A DNA stretch of 64,000 bases from Bacillota bacterium. Lineage in GTDB: Bacteria > Bacillota > Clostridia > Lachnospirales > Bianqueaceae. The notes beneath the pieces were generated by a model that saw nothing but the letters and a program-made list of their open reading frames with translations, ran no database searches and was not told the DNA's origin. The DNA lies in assembly GCA_017442735.1 (NCBI GenBank), contig JAFRZE010000052.1, positions 1-64,000 of the forward strand. The letters run 5' to 3'. Below are positions 34,621-43,853 of this stretch, piece after piece. How positions within the stretch are numbered: position 1 is the stretch's first letter; every line of letters starts with the position of its first letter. Both the position numbers and the translations under genes were made by a program.

Positions 34621-36284
34621 TCGTCCTTGTCAAAGAAAGCTGCGTCGTACGCGTCCCAGACCTGCCAGTTTTCAAAACCGTAGCTCCAGGCGGCAACGCC
34701 TTTCAAATCATATGTCTTGACCGCTTCCAGGCGATAGGCAAGCGAAGTTTCATCTTCGATCCAGATCCGGTACAGCAGATCGCCGTTATACCCTTCCGCG
34801 TAATTCTGCCCTGTTTCCGGATCAAATCGTACCGTCATATCATAATCATAGATCAGATCGATCACTTCATCCATGCTGAGCGCTTCGGTATCCAGGTTTT
34901 CTCCTTCACCGATCCACAGGCGGGTATACCACGGGATCCCAAGGATGATCTTCCGGCAGGGAACGCCCTCATCCTCCACCATCGCCTTCACAGCGTCCCA
35001 GACAAAGTCACGGGAAGAAGTACTGCCCGCGTCAGAACCGGGATAATGTTCGTCATAGGCCATCAGGATCAAATAATCACAGACGTCCGAGTAGCGAAGC
35101 CGTTGATAATAATCACTCCAGGGCGAGGGAACAGGCACATCCACGGAAAGCTGATATCCGGCCGGCCGGATCGTCATGGAAAGTTCCCGGAGGAACTGCA
35201 TGAAATATCGCTCCGTGCGCTCGGACATGCTTTCAAAGTCAACATTGATGCCGTGAATATTGTACTGCTTGCAGTATTTCAGCAGTTGATCGCATATGCG
35301 GTCGCGCATCTCCGTATGCTTCAGCAGTTCATAGGTCATATCATCGTCGAACTGATTGTTGAAAAGTGCCCAGATCTGGTCGCCCTCTTCCCGTACATCC
35401 TCGACATAATCGGTGTTGCCGTTCGACGAAATACTGCCGTCCGCGTTGAGCGTGAACCATGTGGGAGAAACGACGTTGGTATAGGCCCAGCTTTCCTGGA
35501 TGGGATCCAGGATCTCCTGCGAATACCGGTTGGAATAGATCTGATGGAACACCATGAAGATATGATCGGTCTTGACCAGGTAATCGCTCATATCGATCTG
35601 CTGCGATTCCTTACGGGAAAGGTTCGCTTTGGATGTCTTCAGGCCTTCAGCTTCCAGATAACCCATATGCCCGTTCATATCCGACGCGAAATAATACCCT
35701 TCGGTATCGCACGGATAGATCTCGATCGTTTCACCTTTTTTCAGTTTTGCCGTATAGGTCTGTGTTTCGGGTGACGGATCCGTGAGCAGATAAACACCGG
35801 ACGTCATGACTTCCGCGGTCCGTCCCTGCGGGTCACGGATCATGACCAGCTGCTCATCATAATTGATCTTATACTGAAGACCGCACCGGTCTTCACATTC
35901 GGAAGCGCGGACAAAGATATGCCCGTTCCGCTGTTTATAGAATTCACTGCCGATCTCATAGCTGATCCGCTCGGTCGAAGTCGTGAAGAATACGACATTC
36001 TCCACATCGGAATAAAAATACCGGCCCATAGCCCAGTCTTCGTTGACGACATCCATATCAAAATACAGATACCCGTCTTCAACAAAAGCGATCCCGTTAA
36101 ACTGGCCTTTAAAAACGATATTATATTCATCTTCTCCCACTTCCGGTGAGACCTGCTGGCTCCTGATATGTTTCATTCCGTAATAATGGTTGTATATACT
36201 GACAGCGATAAACATCAGGAGACCGACGATCACCAGCCCCAGGATCACGATCGGAAAAAAGAGTTTTTTATTATGTAGGTCCAT
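34617..36284 (-). CDS. Membrane-anchored glycoside hydrolase family 18 protein with SH3-like domain
   Basis: This 555-residue protein (start chosen where GGGAGG stands 4 bases before the ATG) has an uncleaved-type N-terminal helix (about 8-32) and should face outward. A beta-rich region with a copper-amine-oxidase-like look (about 50-160) and an SH3b segment (about 165-215) precede the GH18 barrel (about 235-550). The catalytic motif is GINVDFESM with Glu351; SVDVPVPSPWS, LILMAYDEHY and GIPWYTR are other barrel motifs. GH18 proteins of this build act on peptidoglycan or chitin-like glycans, often in spore or wall remodelling. The substrate is not known. It opens the leftward operon with hflX. 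Confidence 0.88.
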   Translation of the reverse strand: MDLHNKKLFFPIVILGLVIVGLLMFIAVSIYNHYYGMKHIRSQQVSPEVGEDEYNIVFKGQFNGIAFVEDGYLYFDMDVVNEDWAMGRYFYSDVENVVFFTTSTERISYEIGSEFYKQRNGHIFVRASECEDRCGLQYKINYDEQLVMIRDPQGRTAEVMTSGVYLLTDPSPETQTYTAKLKKGETIEIYPCDTEGYYFASDMNGHMGYLEAEGLKTSKANLSRKESQQIDMSDYLVKTDHIFMVFHQIYSNRYSQEILDPIQESWAYTNVVSPTWFTLNADGSISSNGNTDYVEDVREEGDQIWALFNNQFDDDMTYELLKHTEMRDRICDQLLKYCKQYNIHGINVDFESMSERTERYFMQFLRELSMTIRPAGYQLSVDVPVPSPWSDYYQRLRYSDVCDYLILMAYDEHYPGSDAGSTSSRDFVWDAVKAMVEDEGVPCRKIILGIPWYTRLWIGEGENLDTEALSMDEVIDLIYDYDMTVRFDPETGQNYAEGYNGDLLYRIWIEDETSLAYRLEAVKTYDLKGVAAWSYGFENWQVWDAYDAAFFDKDE

Positions 36285-36318
36285 GAATCCTCCCATATCG
36301 ATAATAATCCAATTGATA

Positions 36319-36347
36319 AGTTTACCATTCTTTGTCCATATCGTCAA
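36319..36347 (-). promoter_or_regulatory. Promoter of the GH18-hflX-tsaC-ATPase-GH3 run
   Basis: TTGACG and TAAACT on the minus strand, spaced by 17 bases, lie about 35 bases before the GH18 start. Confidence 0.6.
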
Positions 36348-36353
36348 GAAAGA

Positions 36354-36382
36354 TTGATTTCATCCGTTATTTCAGCTATACT
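36354..36382 (+). promoter_or_regulatory. uvrC promoter
   Basis: TTGATT and TATACT are spaced by 17 bases. Transcription would start near 36389, with a leader of about 19 bases that holds AGGAGG. It is back to back with the GH18 promoter. Confidence 0.7.
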
Positions 36383-36407
36383 GGTTCTGTCAAGGAGGAC
36401 GTATGCC

Positions 36408-38282
36408 ATGTTTGATATCAAGGAAGAGCTGAAAAAGATCCCGCATAAAAGCGGCGTGTATATCATGCACGAAGGAGATCTGATCCTTTATGTAGGGAAA
36501 GCGGTCGATCTTCACAACCGCGTCCGTCAGTATTTCCAGAGTCCGCGCGGAAAAACGACCAAGATCCTGCAGATGGTCTCCCGTGTCGAATACTTCGAAT
36601 ATATCGTCACGGATTCCGAAATGGAAGCGCTCATTCTTGAAAACAACCTGATCAAAAAACACAGGCCGCCCTATAATACCCTCCTCAAAGACGATAAACA
36701 GTATCCCTATATCAAAGTCACGGTCCAGGAAGATTTTCCCCGGATCATCAAAACACGCAAGATCCTCCGGGACAAAGCCCGTTACTTTGGTCCCTATACC
36801 AGTGTCGGCGCGGTCAATGAGACCATGGAACTGATGGAAAAACTCTGGCCTCTTCGGACCTGCAGCCGCGTTTTGCCACGCGATATCGGTAAGGAAAGGC
36901 CCTGTCTGAACCTGCATATCGGCAAATGCTGCGGACCCTGCACCGGCCAAGTCTCCAAAGAAACCTATCAGGCGATGGTCGACCAGGCGATCAGTCTTCT
37001 CTCGGGACATCATCAGGAAGTGATCCAGTCACTGAAAAAACAGATGAATGAGGCGTCAGAGAAGCTGGAATTTGAAAAAGCGGCGGTATTCCGTGACCGC
37101 ATCAAAGCGGTGGAGTTTCTTTCCCAGTCTCAGAAGATCGAGCACGCGGCGGCCGATGAGGACCGCGATATCATAGGGATCGCCAAGGATGAAGACAATG
37201 CCCTGATCCAGGTATTCTTCATCCGCGGAGGCAAACTGATCGGCCGGGAACATTTCCTGCTTGAGAACACGAGCCTCCTGCCGGAAAACCAGCTGATCGG
37301 AGTCTTTATCCAGCAGTTTTACAGCGGGACCGCCTTTATTCCCAAGGAGCTTCTGGTCGCCGCTCTTCCGGATGAATTGCCTCTTTTGCAGGAGTTTCTT
37401 TCTTCCAAACGAGGCTCCATGGTTCAGATCCTTCAGCCTCAGAGAGGCGAAAAAGTCCGTCTGGTCGATCTGGCATCCAAAAACGCCGAGCTGATTCTTT
37501 CTCAGTTCGGGCAGCGCATGAAGAGTGAGGAAAAAAGGACAAAAGGCGCGGTCCGCCAGCTGGAGGAACTTCTTGGCTTCGATGAGTATCCTTTCTCCAG
37601 GATAGAAGCCTACGATATCTCCAATACGTTCGGATCCCTCTCCGTAGGTTCCATGGTCGTCTTCGAGGACGGAAAACCCCGAACCAGTGACTACCGGAAG
37701 TTTCGCATCGAATCCGTGGAAGGCGCGGATGATTACGCGTCCATGGCGGAGGTGCTCACCAGAAGGTTTACTCACGCGATCCGGGAAATGAAAGAACTGG
37801 CGGACGAAGGAAAAGATCCTTCTCTCGGAAGCTTCACCAAGCTGCCGGATCTGCTCCTCATGGATGGCGGCCGCGGTCAGGTAAATATCGCACTGGGTGT
37901 TCTGGAAAGCCTCGGGCTGGATATCCCGGTCGCCGGAATGGTCAAGGATGATCATCACCGGACCCGCGGGCTCTATTTCCAGGGAAAGGAAGTGGAATTC
38001 GGGCAAAACCGCGAAGCCTTTCTGCTGATCACACGGATCCAGGATGAAGCACACCGGTTTGCCATTACCTATCACAGAAAGCTTCGGGGACAGGCACAGA
38101 TCAAATCTCAGCTGGAGTCGATCCCCGGGATAGGCGCGGCAAGGCGAAAAGCCCTGCTCACACATTTCTCCAGTCTGGACGCCATCCGGGACGCTTCTAT
38201 AGAAGCGCTGAAGGAAGTCCCTTCCATGACGGAACAAGCGGCACGATCTGTCTATGATTTCTTCCATCAAAAAGCCACCTGA
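36408..38282 (+). CDS. uvrC: Excinuclease ABC subunit C
   Basis: A 624-residue nuclease that makes both incisions in nucleotide excision repair with UvrA and UvrB. The start MFDIKEELKKIPHKSGVYIM has AGGAGG 9 bases upstream. Domains in order: GIY-YIG nuclease (about 10-95, GVYIM at 16-20 and YVG at 28-30), a Cys cluster CLNLHIGKCCGPC, UVR motif (EKLEFEKAAVFRDRI, about 205-240), RNase H-like nuclease (about 385-540), and tandem helix-hairpin-helix motifs (ESIPGIGAARRKALLTHF, KEVPSMTEQAARSVYDF). It is transcribed alone. The stop codon lies inside its terminator hairpin. Confidence 0.97.
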   Translation: MFDIKEELKKIPHKSGVYIMHEGDLILYVGKAVDLHNRVRQYFQSPRGKTTKILQMVSRVEYFEYIVTDSEMEALILENNLIKKHRPPYNTLLKDDKQYPYIKVTVQEDFPRIIKTRKILRDKARYFGPYTSVGAVNETMELMEKLWPLRTCSRVLPRDIGKERPCLNLHIGKCCGPCTGQVSKETYQAMVDQAISLLSGHHQEVIQSLKKQMNEASEKLEFEKAAVFRDRIKAVEFLSQSQKIEHAAADEDRDIIGIAKDEDNALIQVFFIRGGKLIGREHFLLENTSLLPENQLIGVFIQQFYSGTAFIPKELLVAALPDELPLLQEFLSSKRGSMVQILQPQRGEKVRLVDLASKNAELILSQFGQRMKSEEKRTKGAVRQLEELLGFDEYPFSRIEAYDISNTFGSLSVGSMVVFEDGKPRTSDYRKFRIESVEGADDYASMAEVLTRRFTHAIREMKELADEGKDPSLGSFTKLPDLLLMDGGRGQVNIALGVLESLGLDIPVAGMVKDDHHRTRGLYFQGKEVEFGQNREAFLLITRIQDEAHRFAITYHRKLRGQAQIKSQLESIPGIGAARRKALLTHFSSLDAIRDASIEALKEVPSMTEQAARSVYDFFHQKAT

Positions 38283-38300
38283 ATCCAGGTGGCTCTTTTT
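38266..38300. terminator. Terminator between uvrC and plsC, overlapping the uvrC stop codon
   Basis: AGCCACCTG (38273-38281) and CAGGTGGCT (38286-38294) form a 9-bp stem with loop AATC, followed by CTTTTTCTC. The reverse strand also reads into TTTTTGATGG, so it can serve both convergent genes. Confidence 0.88.
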
Positions 38301-38301
38301 C

Positions 38302-39018
38302 TCAGTTCAGTTCACTGACGATCTGCTGTACCTTTTCCGCCAGCTCTTTCTGCTCTTTCTTATCCATTGACTTCACGTCGATCGGATCTCCGAAATAAAC
38401 ATGTACCTCCTGCGGAATGATATGCAGGCCTTTATTGTTTTCCAGAATATCCCGGATCTCCCGGCTGATGCGGATCGGAACGATCGGCGCGCCGATATTC
38501 GTCGCGGCTTTGAAAGAACCTTTCTTAAACTCAGCGATCGTACCGTCCTTGCTGCGGGTCCCTTCCGGGAAGATCACCATATTCAGGCCGTTTCTCATCC
38601 GGTCGGATGTCGTTCTGATCGCGGTCACCGACTGTCTGAGGTCACCACGGTCGATATACATACATCCCAGCAGCCTGGCCAGTCCGCCGACAAGCGGAAC
38701 TTTCTCCAGTTCCTTCTTGTTCAGGAAAGCGGTGGGATATTCCATCACGGAAAGGATCACCACGATATCAAACAGACTCTGGTGGTTGCCCACATACAGA
38801 ACACCCGACTGTTCCGGCAGTTTTTCCAGACCATGGTAGATGATCCTTGAACCCGTCCTTTCCATCAGTTTCGGACAGTATTCTCTGACATATTTATATC
38901 CGGCTTCCCATCTTTCCTTGTCGGGAAGATCCTTGGCCTGTTTCAGTACTTTGCGGTAAACCAGATAGGCTTTGATCATAAACCATAAGGTTCGAAACGT
39001 ATATTTTATCGCCCTCAC
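38302..39018 (-). CDS. plsC: 1-acyl-sn-glycerol-3-phosphate acyltransferase
   Basis: This enzyme adds the second acyl chain in phosphatidic acid synthesis at the membrane. Motifs: GNHQSLFD with His79 and Asp84 (the catalytic HX4D), MYIDRGDLRQS, and FPEGTRS (150-156). An amphipathic N-terminal helix (about 12-25) may bind the membrane. The start is uncertain. A frame starting with TTG at 39072 would lie on the promoter, so I use GTG at 39018 just after GAGGAG, although its spacing is short. The next ATG would remove 13 more residues. Confidence 0.88.
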   Translation of the reverse strand: MRAIKYTFRTLWFMIKAYLVYRKVLKQAKDLPDKERWEAGYKYVREYCPKLMERTGSRIIYHGLEKLPEQSGVLYVGNHQSLFDIVVILSVMEYPTAFLNKKELEKVPLVGGLARLLGCMYIDRGDLRQSVTAIRTTSDRMRNGLNMVIFPEGTRSKDGTIAEFKKGSFKAATNIGAPIVPIRISREIRDILENNKGLHIIPQEVHVYFGDPIDVKSMDKKEQKELAEKVQQIVSELN

Positions 39019-39043
39019 CTCCTCTGTTATCCTAGTTGATTCT

Positions 39044-39072
39044 ATTATACCTTTTTTATTCTCCGCGCGCAA
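39044..39072 (-). promoter_or_regulatory. Promoter of plsC, directly after polC
   Basis: TTGCGC and TATAAT on the minus strand are spaced by 17 bases, immediately after the polC stop. plsC can thus be expressed apart from the long upstream cluster. Confidence 0.65.
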
Positions 39073-39074
39073 TA

Positions 39075-42000
39075 TCAGAACAGACTCATCTGGTCGGTCT
39101 GAGGCATGTCGCCGAAGACTCCCAGGTCCTTCATGGTATCGGTGATCGTACGGCTGACTTTTGTCCGTTCCAGAAAATCATCGATCGTCGTAAACGCCCC
39201 GTTTTCCCTTGCTTCAGTAATCGATCTAGCCGCTGTCTGACCCATGCCCGAGATCGTATCAAAGGGAGGCAGGAGCATTCCGTCGATCACCTGGAATTTG
39301 TGATGATCCGACCGATAAAGATCCATGGGAAGGAATTTCAGTCCCCGCGCGTAGAATTCGATCACCAGTTCCAGCAATGTATGGATCTCTTTGTCCTTGG
39401 CCGTCTGATCTTTTTGCGCCTTCGCGTCGATCGCGGCCTTGGCGTCCCGCGCTTTCTGCATGCCCATCGCCATCGTCTCATAATCAAAGCTGTCCGCCCG
39501 GATCGTAAAGAACGCCGCGTAGTAGTATTCTTTATAATGAACTTTATAGTACGCGATCCGAAGAGACATCGTTACATACGCGACCGCGTGACCCTTCGGG
39601 AACAGATACTGGATCTTCTTGCAGGAGTCCAGATACCACGGTTCGATCCCGTGCGCGACCATATGTTCGATATCCGTCGGTGAAAGTCCTCCGCTCTTTT
39701 TCCCTTTCCGGACCTTCTCCATGATTTTGAATGATTCCAGCTTATCCATCCCCAGATGGATCAGGCCGATCATGATATCTTCTCTGGTACAGATACATTC
39801 CGAGATCGGAGCGATCCCCTGAGAAACGATATCCTTGGCGTTGTTATTCCATACATCCGTTCCGTGGGACAGTCCCGAGATCCGGACCAGGTCCGAGAAG
39901 CTTTTCGGTTTGGTATCAACCAGCATCTGGCGGACAAAATGCGTACCGAATTCACTGACTCCATATGTACCGACCGGAGAATCGATCTCCTCCGGCGTCA
40001 CGCCGAGGGATTCCGTTCCCAGGAACAGCGCCATAACGCCCGGATCATCGACCGGAACGTCTGTAGCGACCGTATGCGTCATATCTTCCAGCATCCGGAT
40101 CATGGTCGGATCGTCATGTCCGAGAATATCCAGCTTCAGCAGCCTTCCGTGCAGCTGATCATAATCATAGTGAGAAGTAATGATCGGGGTCGTCATATCA
40201 TTGGCGGGGTGCTGGATCGGGGTAAAATCGTAGACATCATGATCCGTCGGCACGACCAGAATACCGCCGGGGTGCTGTCCGGTCGTTCGCTTGACCTCCA
40301 GACAGCCCGAGATCAGATAATTGATCTGCGCGTTGGAACAGACTCTTCCGTGCTCTTCCAGATAATGACGAACCATTCCGTAGGCCGTCTTTTCGGCGAG
40401 GCCGCCCATGGTACCGGCCCGGTATACATGGTCTTCCCCGAACATCTCGCCCACATAGGCGTGGGCTTTGGCCTGGTATTCACCGGAGAAATTCAGATCG
40501 ATATCCGGTTCCTTGTCGCCGTCAAATCCCAGGAAGACCTCAAAGGGGATCTCCTGCCCGTCTTTCTTCAGCTTTGTCCCGCAGACCGGGCAGTTCCTGT
40601 CCGGAAGGTCAAAACCGCTCATGCCCGCGACGCCCCGGGCTTCTTCCGGATCAAAGTCCGTAAAATGACATTTCGGACAGTAGTAATGTGCTTTCAGCGG
40701 GTTGACTTCCGTGATCCCGGCCATCGTCGCCGCAAAGGAAGAACCGACGGACCCACGGGATCCGACATAGTAACCGTCCGCGATCGAATGCTGTACCAGT
40801 CGTCTGGCCAGAATATACAGTGTTGAAAAACCGTTCCTGATAATACAGCCAAGTTCATGGTCGAGTCTCGCCTGAACGATCTCCGGCAGGGGATCTCCGT
40901 AAAGGGAGCGCGCGTTTTCATAACAAACCTTTTTCAGCTCCTCTTCCGCGCCTTCGATCACCGGAGAGAACTGTCCGTTCGGAATAGGCAGGATCTCGTC
41001 GATCTGATCGGCGATGAGGTTCGGATTATCGATCACGACTTCCTCACATGTTTCCTGACCGAGATAGGCGAATTCATCCAGCATTTCATTGGTCGTTCGG
41101 AAATACAGGGGCATGGGCCGGTCCGCGTCCGCGTATTTCATGGACGAGAGAAGGATCCTTCTGAATTCTTCATCTTCCGGGTCCTTGAAATGGACATCAC
41201 AGGTCGCTGCTACCGGTTTATTGTAGGTACGTCCCAGCCGGACGATGGTCCGGTTGATCTCTTTCAGATCCTCGACGGAACGTATATTTTCGTGTTTCTC
41301 ATCTTCCAGCAGATACAGATTGTTGGCAAGGGGCTGTACCTCCAGATAATCGTAAAAGCTGACGATCCCCTCGATCGTTTCCGCGCTTTCATTTTCCAGT
41401 ACCGCCTCATACAGTTCTCCGCTGCTGCAGGCGGATCCCAGGATCAGCCCTTCACGATACTCTTCGATAATGCTTTTGGGCATTCTTGGCTGACGGTAGA
41501 AATAATCCAGATGCGAGCGGGAGATCAGCTTATAGAGATTCTTCAGCCCGACCTGGTTCTTCACCAGCAGGATCGCGTGATGCGCGCGCAGCTTCTTTAC
41601 GTCTATATGCTCATGAATGTACTGGTTGACCTGCGAAAGCACGGTGATCTTCTTCTCGCGAAGGTCCTCCAGCATACGAAGGAAGATCTCCGCCGTACAC
41701 TCGGCATCGTCGACCGCCCGGTGATGGCTCTTCAGTTCCACGCCCAGATGGCGGGCAACAGAATCCAGGGTATAGCGTTTCAGTTCATAAAGCCCTCTGG
41801 CCAGTTCCAGCGTATCGACGATGGTCAGATCCATCGGGGCTCTTCCCAGTTTGGCGTTTTTATTCGCGATAAACCCCGTATCAAAGGACGCGTTATGCGC
41901 GACCAGAACACTGTCACAGACCCAGTCAAGAAACGCGGGAAGGACTTCCCTGATCGTTCCCTGCCCCCTGACATCCTCATCCGTGATGGATGTCAGTTTG

Positions 42001-43853
42001 GTAATATGCTCCGGGATCGGCCTTTCCGGATCCACGAAATGACTGAATCGGTCGATGATCCTTTCATCCCGGATCTTTACGGCACCGATCTCTATGATAC
42101 TGTCTGTTTCCTTGTTGAATCCGGTCGTCTCGATATCGAATACGACATAGGTATCCCTGAAATCCTGCCCGTGATCGCCCGTGATCGCTTTTTTGGTATC
42201 ATCCACGATATAGGCTTCCACACCGTAAATGACCTTGATCCCGATCTTCTTGGCGGCATCCATTGCCTCCGGGAATCCCTGTACAACGCCGTGATCGGTG
42301 ATGGCGACAGCCTTATGTCCCCAGCGATAGGCCTGATTAACCAGGTCCTTGGGACTCGTGACCGCGTCCATCTCGGAGATCTTGGTATGCATGTGCAGTT
42401 CGACCCGTTTTCTTTCAGCCGTATCCTTCCGCTCCGGTTTGAGCGGATCGGAAGATGGCTCGATCGATTCGGCGCTCATCTGGAATTCATGCGCAAACTG
42501 ATCCTCATAGATCACTTTTCCCTGAACACGGATCTGTTTGCCTTTCTTCATGAGCGATGATTTTTTGTCCAGTTCCTCGTTATCGAAATAAGCTTTGACA
42601 GAGATCGAATCCGTATAGTCTGTAATATCGATCGTCATCATCGTCCGGCCATTCTTCAGTTCCTTGGATTCCGTCGTAATGATGTCGCCCTGCAGAATGG
42701 TCTTCCTGTTCTGTTCATGATCCACATACTGCTGGGAAAGGACCGATTTGATATCCTGCCGTTTCCCTTCGAAGGGACGTCCGAGGATCATAGCCTCCGC
42801 GGCCGCTTTTTTCTGCTCGTCTACATGAAGCGGCTCCGCACAGAGCGTGATATGATTGACGGTCAGTACCAGATCCTGCAGATAACTATCCATCGCGAGG
42901 GAGCCTTTACACAGGATCGTCTCTCCCTTGACAAGCGCCTTTTCCAGTTTTTCATTCCAGGTCTTCATAACGACAAAGGCTTTGACGTTGACTGTCTGGC
43001 TATAGTCCGTGATCCGAAGACTGACGATCCCTTTGCCGCCGGATATTTCGCGAATACTGACGGAACTGATGATCCCTCGTGTTGTGACCTGACGTCTTTC
43101 TACATCACAAGAAGACAGGGGGATCTCATCCTTGGTCTGGATCGGTTTCCCTGTCAGAACATGATTCGTTTTCTTCTTTTTCTTCTCTGACGGCTCTTCT
43201 TCCGCAGGCTCAGTCTCTGCAGGCTTAATCTCTACGGGCTCAGCCTCAGTAGACTCATTCTCCTTTATGTCACTTTCGACAGCGACCTGTTCTTCCGGTT
43301 CCGGATCGCTGACGGCAGCGACCGTATCCTCTTGCTTTGGCTCTTCTTTTTTCTCTCCGACCACGACCAGGACTTCTTCCGGTCCGCCCAGGGATGATAC
43401 GATCTGTCCGATCTGTCCGGCCATACCCCTGGTTTCGATCAGCCGGACGACTGCTTCGGAGGCGTAGATCGTTGTCTTTGCCTTTTCAAAAGAGAAATCT
43501 CCGGCGGAAAGCACCGACGCCAGAACCGGCATTTTCTTCTTCATCTCCTGCAGGATCCGCGCTGTCTTTTTTTCATCGGAAAGATGAAAAAACCGCTCCG
43601 AAAGCTCATCCTCTGTCGGGGCAATTCTCAGGCGGATCGCAGCCTGTCCCCGGATCGCGAGATCCAGAGACGCGATCAGATAATCCCGTACTTCTTCCTT
43701 CAGCGGCTCCGGCGGCAGGATCCATATATCCATCTCTTTCCTGGCGATGGAAACATCGATTTTCTGAACCAGGATCTTTTCAGCGATGCTTCGGATCTCT
43801 CCGTCAAAAGCTTCCGGGAAAAACTCGGTCAGTGTTTTATACTTCTCTTTCAT
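39075..43853 (-). CDS. polC: DNA polymerase III PolC, Gram-positive type replicative polymerase
   Basis: This 1592-residue enzyme is about 150 residues longer than Bacillus PolC. Order: N-terminal domains (1-165), a low-complexity acidic linker (about 166-228), OB-fold region (about 235-480), split PHP domain starting ELHMHTKISEMDAVTSP, inserted 3'-5' exonuclease (YVVFDIETTGFN, HNASFDTGF, HHRAVDDAECTA), PHP rest, zinc-binding CPKCHFTDFDP...CPVCG, palm with the catalytic FDGDKEPDIDLNFSGEYQ, and fingers plus a final helix-hairpin-helix region (ISGMGQTAARSI). GGAG stands 4 bases before the ATG, which overlaps ispG by 17 bases. It ends DQMSLF, consistent with a beta-clamp-binding tail. Confidence 0.98.
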   Translation of the reverse strand: MKEKYKTLTEFFPEAFDGEIRSIAEKILVQKIDVSIARKEMDIWILPPEPLKEEVRDYLIASLDLAIRGQAAIRLRIAPTEDELSERFFHLSDEKKTARILQEMKKKMPVLASVLSAGDFSFEKAKTTIYASEAVVRLIETRGMAGQIGQIVSSLGGPEEVLVVVGEKKEEPKQEDTVAAVSDPEPEEQVAVESDIKENESTEAEPVEIKPAETEPAEEEPSEKKKKKTNHVLTGKPIQTKDEIPLSSCDVERRQVTTRGIISSVSIREISGGKGIVSLRITDYSQTVNVKAFVVMKTWNEKLEKALVKGETILCKGSLAMDSYLQDLVLTVNHITLCAEPLHVDEQKKAAAEAMILGRPFEGKRQDIKSVLSQQYVDHEQNRKTILQGDIITTESKELKNGRTMMTIDITDYTDSISVKAYFDNEELDKKSSLMKKGKQIRVQGKVIYEDQFAHEFQMSAESIEPSSDPLKPERKDTAERKRVELHMHTKISEMDAVTSPKDLVNQAYRWGHKAVAITDHGVVQGFPEAMDAAKKIGIKVIYGVEAYIVDDTKKAITGDHGQDFRDTYVVFDIETTGFNKETDSIIEIGAVKIRDERIIDRFSHFVDPERPIPEHITKLTSITDEDVRGQGTIREVLPAFLDWVCDSVLVAHNASFDTGFIANKNAKLGRAPMDLTIVDTLELARGLYELKRYTLDSVARHLGVELKSHHRAVDDAECTAEIFLRMLEDLREKKITVLSQVNQYIHEHIDVKKLRAHHAILLVKNQVGLKNLYKLISRSHLDYFYRQPRMPKSIIEEYREGLILGSACSSGELYEAVLENESAETIEGIVSFYDYLEVQPLANNLYLLEDEKHENIRSVEDLKEINRTIVRLGRTYNKPVAATCDVHFKDPEDEEFRRILLSSMKYADADRPMPLYFRTTNEMLDEFAYLGQETCEEVVIDNPNLIADQIDEILPIPNGQFSPVIEGAEEELKKVCYENARSLYGDPLPEIVQARLDHELGCIIRNGFSTLYILARRLVQHSIADGYYVGSRGSVGSSFAATMAGITEVNPLKAHYYCPKCHFTDFDPEEARGVAGMSGFDLPDRNCPVCGTKLKKDGQEIPFEVFLGFDGDKEPDIDLNFSGEYQAKAHAYVGEMFGEDHVYRAGTMGGLAEKTAYGMVRHYLEEHGRVCSNAQINYLISGCLEVKRTTGQHPGGILVVPTDHDVYDFTPIQHPANDMTTPIITSHYDYDQLHGRLLKLDILGHDDPTMIRMLEDMTHTVATDVPVDDPGVMALFLGTESLGVTPEEIDSPVGTYGVSEFGTHFVRQMLVDTKPKSFSDLVRISGLSHGTDVWNNNAKDIVSQGIAPISECICTREDIMIGLIHLGMDKLESFKIMEKVRKGKKSGGLSPTDIEHMVAHGIEPWYLDSCKKIQYLFPKGHAVAYVTMSLRIAYYKVHYKEYYYAAFFTIRADSFDYETMAMGMQKARDAKAAIDAKAQKDQTAKDKEIHTLLELVIEFYARGLKFLPMDLYRSDHHKFQVIDGMLLPPFDTISGMGQTAARSITEARENGAFTTIDDFLERTKVSRTITDTMKDLGVFGDMPQTDQMSLF
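43188..43247 (-). repeat. polC: Degenerate 15-bp tandem repeat coding for pentapeptides in the PolC linker
   Basis: Residues 203-222 are four in-register pentapeptides: EAEPV, EIKPA, ETEPA, EEEPS. A Lys run (KKKKK, 224-228) follows. The unit is 15 bases, so its number can change by replication slippage without breaking the frame. The linker separates the N-terminal domains from the OB fold. Confidence 0.8.
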
